Part shown: piece after piece, positions 15,444 through 16,903 of the stretch
How the letters are laid out: the number at the start of each line of letters is the position of its first letter
Numbering within the stretch: position 1 is the stretch's first letter
Origin: Patescibacteria group bacterium
Lineage (GTDB): Bacteria > Patescibacteriota > Gracilibacteria > UM-FILTER-43-11
Direction: 5' to 3'
NCBI GenBank assembly: GCA_029260985.1
Contig: JAJDCE010000001.1
Location: 1 to 16,903 of the forward strand
DNA length: 16,903 bases
Made by a program: the position numbers and the translations under genes
Notes under the pieces: model-generated
The model's input: only the letters and a program-made list of their open reading frames with translations
Database searches by the model: none
Told to the model about the DNA's origin: nothing

Positions 15444-15477
15444 GTGGTAGGGGTCGCAGATCTGCGACCCCTACCAC
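15444..15477. repeat. 34-bp perfect palindrome (REP-like element)
   Basis: The half-arm GTGGTAGGGGTCGCAGA is followed directly by its exact reverse complement, with AGATCT at the centre. It is much more GC-rich than its surroundings and begins 2 bp after the stop of the ComEC-like gene. A transcript from either strand would fold into a very stable hairpin. No U-run follows on the minus strand, so it is not a standard intrinsic terminator, though it may protect the mRNA 3' end. GGTAGGGG-type palindromes occur as dispersed repeats in various bacteria, so a mobile or repeated element is likely. Confidence 0.85.
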
Positions 15478-15479
15478 CC

Positions 15480-16331
15480 CTATCGCCATAACCACACAAT
15501 ACTACCTTCCACCATCGTCTGCCTCACCTCTAAACCTCTCAATTTCTCCAATGTTTCTGGATGAGGATGTTCATACGAATTATCCTCTCCTAACGAAATA
15601 ACAGCGGTTTTCGGATTCACCGCGCTTAAGAATGCATCAGAGGTCGCCGTTCGGCTCCCATGATGTCCCACCTTCAAAATCTCAGCGCCTACCGATTGAC
15701 CGGAAAGCAATATTTCTCGCTCTTCTCCAATTTCCGCATCACCTGTCAGCATTACCAACGACTCCCAACCATCCGATTGACGTCGCACTAGCTGAGTGAC
15801 CACCGATGTATTATTTTTATTACGCACCTCTTGGCCAATCAAACTGTGATCTACAAGCGGGTACAAAATATCCAGAAATAGATTTTGCCCAATCTGAATA
15901 TCCTGATCACTGTTCGGGAATACAATCGGAATATTGCGCTCTTTTACTTGCCTGACCAGCTCCAAATAAACAGGGTCTTTTGAGGGCACTCCAGTTATAA
16001 CCACCCCTTCTACATCATATTTCTGCATCACATCTAATAAGCCCCCGTAGTGATCCCGATGAGGGTGTGTAAGGATAAAGAGGTCAATTGTTTTATCGAA
16101 AAAACTAAGTTGCTTACCAAGTTCATCCACCACTTTGCTGCCCTCTCCAGCATCAATCAGCACATTATGATATTCAGGGGTTTGAATTAGGATCGAATCC
16201 CCTTGCCCAACATCCAGAACCGTCACCGATAAGGACTGGCTCACGGCAAAAAATTGAAATATAGCTAAAATCATCAGTCCAAGTAAGGTCAGATGAATCA
16301 AAAACCAATGTTTTAATTTAAAGTCCGGCAT
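15480..16331 (-). CDS. ComEC/Rec2-type metallo-beta-lactamase-fold protein, membrane-anchored
   Basis: Predicted metal-dependent hydrolase resembling the C-terminal domain of the DNA-uptake channel ComEC. A single N-terminal hydrophobic segment (about 9-30) acts as signal anchor and should place the enzyme outside the membrane. Motifs: VTVLDVGQGDSILIQTP (36-52), the metal-binding HPHRDH (89-94), LTGDAE (195-200, D198), KVGHHGS (220-226) and EHPHP (254-258). The 283 residues hold no competence channel or OB-fold part, so it is a stand-alone domain rather than full ComEC. The role may be nuclease/phosphodiesterase activity on DNA or another substrate. The start ATG at 16331 lies in a hairpin (16325-16342). 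It is 19 bp downstream of the 112-aa gene and probably cotranscribed with it. Confidence 0.88.
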   Translation of the reverse strand: MPDFKLKHWFLIHLTLLGLMILAIFQFFAVSQSLSVTVLDVGQGDSILIQTPEYHNVLIDAGEGSKVVDELGKQLSFFDKTIDLFILTHPHRDHYGGLLDVMQKYDVEGVVITGVPSKDPVYLELVRQVKERNIPIVFPNSDQDIQIGQNLFLDILYPLVDHSLIGQEVRNKNNTSVVTQLVRRQSDGWESLVMLTGDAEIGEEREILLSGQSVGAEILKVGHHGSRTATSDAFLSAVNPKTAVISLGEDNSYEHPHPETLEKLRGLEVRQTMVEGSIVWLWR

Positions 16332-16342
16332 AGCTTTGCCGG
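16325..16342 (-). promoter_or_regulatory. Hairpin across the start codon of the ComEC-like gene
   Basis: In the minus-strand mRNA CCGGCA pairs perfectly with UGCCGG around a 6-nt loop AAGCUA. The A of the AUG is the last loop base and UG opens the 3' stem, so the start codon is partly buried. It could reduce translation, or act as the 3' hairpin of the upstream gene. Confidence 0.5.
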
Positions 16343-16350
16343 GAGGGGGT

Positions 16351-16689
16351 TTAATTGTAGTGTCCTACGTAAGGCTTACCTTCATCATTTAAAACTTCAT
16401 CGTCAATTAACCTAAAAATAAGCGACCTAATAATCTGTCCAAGGCCTGGGTATTTATCCATTTCTTCTTCCAGGCATGGTTGATAAGGGGTAGAAAAACT
16501 GCACTTATTTCCCGCATTCTCATGGTCAGGCTCAATCGTCATTAGGATGTGGTCTCTATAGCCCATCACTTCAAGGGCCGCCTCATGCCCATTTTTACGG
16601 TCATAAACAATAACCCGAACACCTTTTGTGTTATGCACGGTTTGCCGAATCATCCTTTCATTCATTGGTGTATAGGCGTGTAGACTCAT
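16351..16689 (-). CDS. Small protein of unknown function, 112 aa
   Basis: I do not recognise it. It is a soluble alpha/beta-looking protein with a beta-rich first half (KGVRVIVYDRKNGHEAALEV, then YRDHILMTIEPDHENAG), two Cys (in KCSFSTPYQPCLEEE) and a helical hydrophobic part (GLGQIIRSLIFRLIDDEVL) near the C-terminus. No signal peptide or membrane span. It is the first gene of a probable two-gene unit with the ComEC-like protein and is transcribed divergently from the gene at 16794. A promoter with perfect TTGACA lies upstream. Other ATGs occur at residues 9 and 13, so the start could be slightly later. Confidence 0.7.
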   Translation of the reverse strand: MSLHAYTPMNERMIRQTVHNTKGVRVIVYDRKNGHEAALEVMGYRDHILMTIEPDHENAGNKCSFSTPYQPCLEEEMDKYPGLGQIIRSLIFRLIDDEVLNDEGKPYVGHYN

Positions 16690-16697
16690 AGTAGGTC

Positions 16698-16726
16698 ATT
16701 TAAATCTATTTTGGACAACCTGTCAA
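16698..16726 (-). promoter_or_regulatory. Promoter of the 112-aa gene/ComEC-like unit
   Basis: Perfect -35 TTGACA (16721-16726), 17-bp spacer, -10 TTAAAT (16698-16703, 4/6). The -10 lies close to the ATG at 16689, so the leader would be only a few nucleotides long unless the true start is an internal ATG. Confidence 0.5.
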
Positions 16727-16735
16727 CTTTTTGTC

Positions 16736-16764
16736 TTGCCAACAACACACTGTTGTCTTATCAT
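16736..16764 (+). promoter_or_regulatory. Promoter of the plus-strand gene at 16794, with palindrome in the spacer
   Basis: TTGCCA (16736-16741, 5/6), 17-bp spacer, TATCAT (16759-16764, 5/6). The inverted repeat ACAACA-CAC-TGTTGT (16742-16756) fills nearly the whole spacer, a classic operator position. The -35 of the opposite promoter ends only 9 bp away, so a bound regulator could affect both directions. Confidence 0.55.
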
Positions 16765-16793
16765 TTACCCCTTTTATCCATTAATAAAATCAT

Positions 16794-16903
16794 ATGAATG
16801 ATCCAGAAACCATGGATAAAGCTGCCCCCCAAACCGAAGAAGAAAATCAAGTGCCAGAAATGCTTGAGCCACTTCAGAATGCAGGTAAAATCAAATATTT
16901 AGT
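16794..16903 (+). CDS. N-terminal fragment of a gene running off the window
   Basis: An open frame of 36 codons plus two bases starts at ATG 16794 and is still open at the window end. The product begins MNDPETMDKAAPQTEEENQ and is hydrophilic and strongly acidic, with Pro, Gln and Glu, as in a disordered N-terminal tail. No family can be named from this much. A well-formed promoter lies at 16736-16764, giving a leader of about 23 nt without Shine-Dalgarno motif. Its own promoter and divergent orientation to the 112-aa gene support it as a real gene. Confidence 0.6.
   Translation, partial: MNDPETMDKAAPQTEEENQVPEMLEPLQNAGKIKYL

Noticed and set aside
1..16903. UGA recoded to glycine (code 25) as in Gracilibacteria
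   Set aside because: dnaN, mfd and PBP frames are complete without any in-frame TGA, and their conserved glycines (for example in GDVGFGKT) are read from ordinary GGN codons.
1..16903. CRISPR arrays, tRNA or rRNA genes, insertion sequences, toxin-antitoxin or phage modules
   Set aside because: No regularly spaced repeats, cloverleaf, transposase or phage-like protein was seen on reading through both strands.

Overview
The window looks like chromosomal DNA from an AT-leaning bacterium of the Patescibacteria/CPR type. The closest guess is the Peregrinibacteria–Gracilibacteria–Absconditabacteria neighbourhood. This is inferred from an SLH–sortase fusion, a class A penicillin-binding protein (PBP) with Ig-like C-terminal domains, many small unrecognised proteins, no Shine-Dalgarno sequence at any of 15 starts, and no UGA stop in any of 14 recognised gene ends. 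No rRNA or other taxonomic marker is present, so placement is tentative. The long ORFs read cleanly in the standard code, so UGA is not used as a sense codon in them.

Layout. 1-1000: prepilin peptidase (type IV pilus/pseudopilus processing) with a small unknown gene 4 bp downstream, both on the plus strand. 998-2846: a minus-strand pair (286-aa unknown plus a GNAT acetyltransferase) transcribed divergently from a 103-aa unknown, with good promoters for both in 2388-2534. 2854-10649: a minus-strand block dnaN -> mfd -> class A PBP, covering replication clamp, transcription-coupled repair and peptidoglycan synthesis; PBP uses TTG and mfd uses GTG as start. 10650-11289: a 640-bp AT-rich non-coding region with six one-mismatch DnaA boxes, three of them in tandem at an 11-bp pitch. 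This is the likely chromosomal replication origin, next to dnaN and without dnaA in view. 11290-12393: secreted SLH-domain sortase. 12536-13280: a 210-aa basic unknown protein plus a possible 36-aa tail gene. 13277-14011: a predicted membrane protein of unknown role. 14091-15380: a GlmU-like sugar nucleotidyltransferase/left-handed beta-helix protein. 15444-15477: a 34-bp perfect palindrome. 15480-16331: a stand-alone ComEC-type metallo-beta-lactamase-fold protein. 16351-16689: a small unknown. 16794-end: the start of another gene on the plus strand.

Themes. Several genes concern the cell envelope: PBP for wall polymerisation, the GlmU-like enzyme for wall/surface sugar precursors, the SLH-sortase for wall-attached protein processing, and prepilin peptidase for pilus export. 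Prepilin peptidase and the ComEC-type protein would fit a pilus/DNA-uptake capacity, but they are far apart here. Promoters of the TTGACA/TATAAT kind can be placed in front of most transcription units, with predicted leaders of only about 15-30 nt and no ribosome-binding motif. No CRISPR array, tRNA, rRNA, insertion sequence or prophage was seen. Nothing in the window forms an obvious new multi-gene system. The most interesting signals are the origin architecture, the missing UGA stops and Shine-Dalgarno motifs, and several palindromes placed on promoters or start codons.
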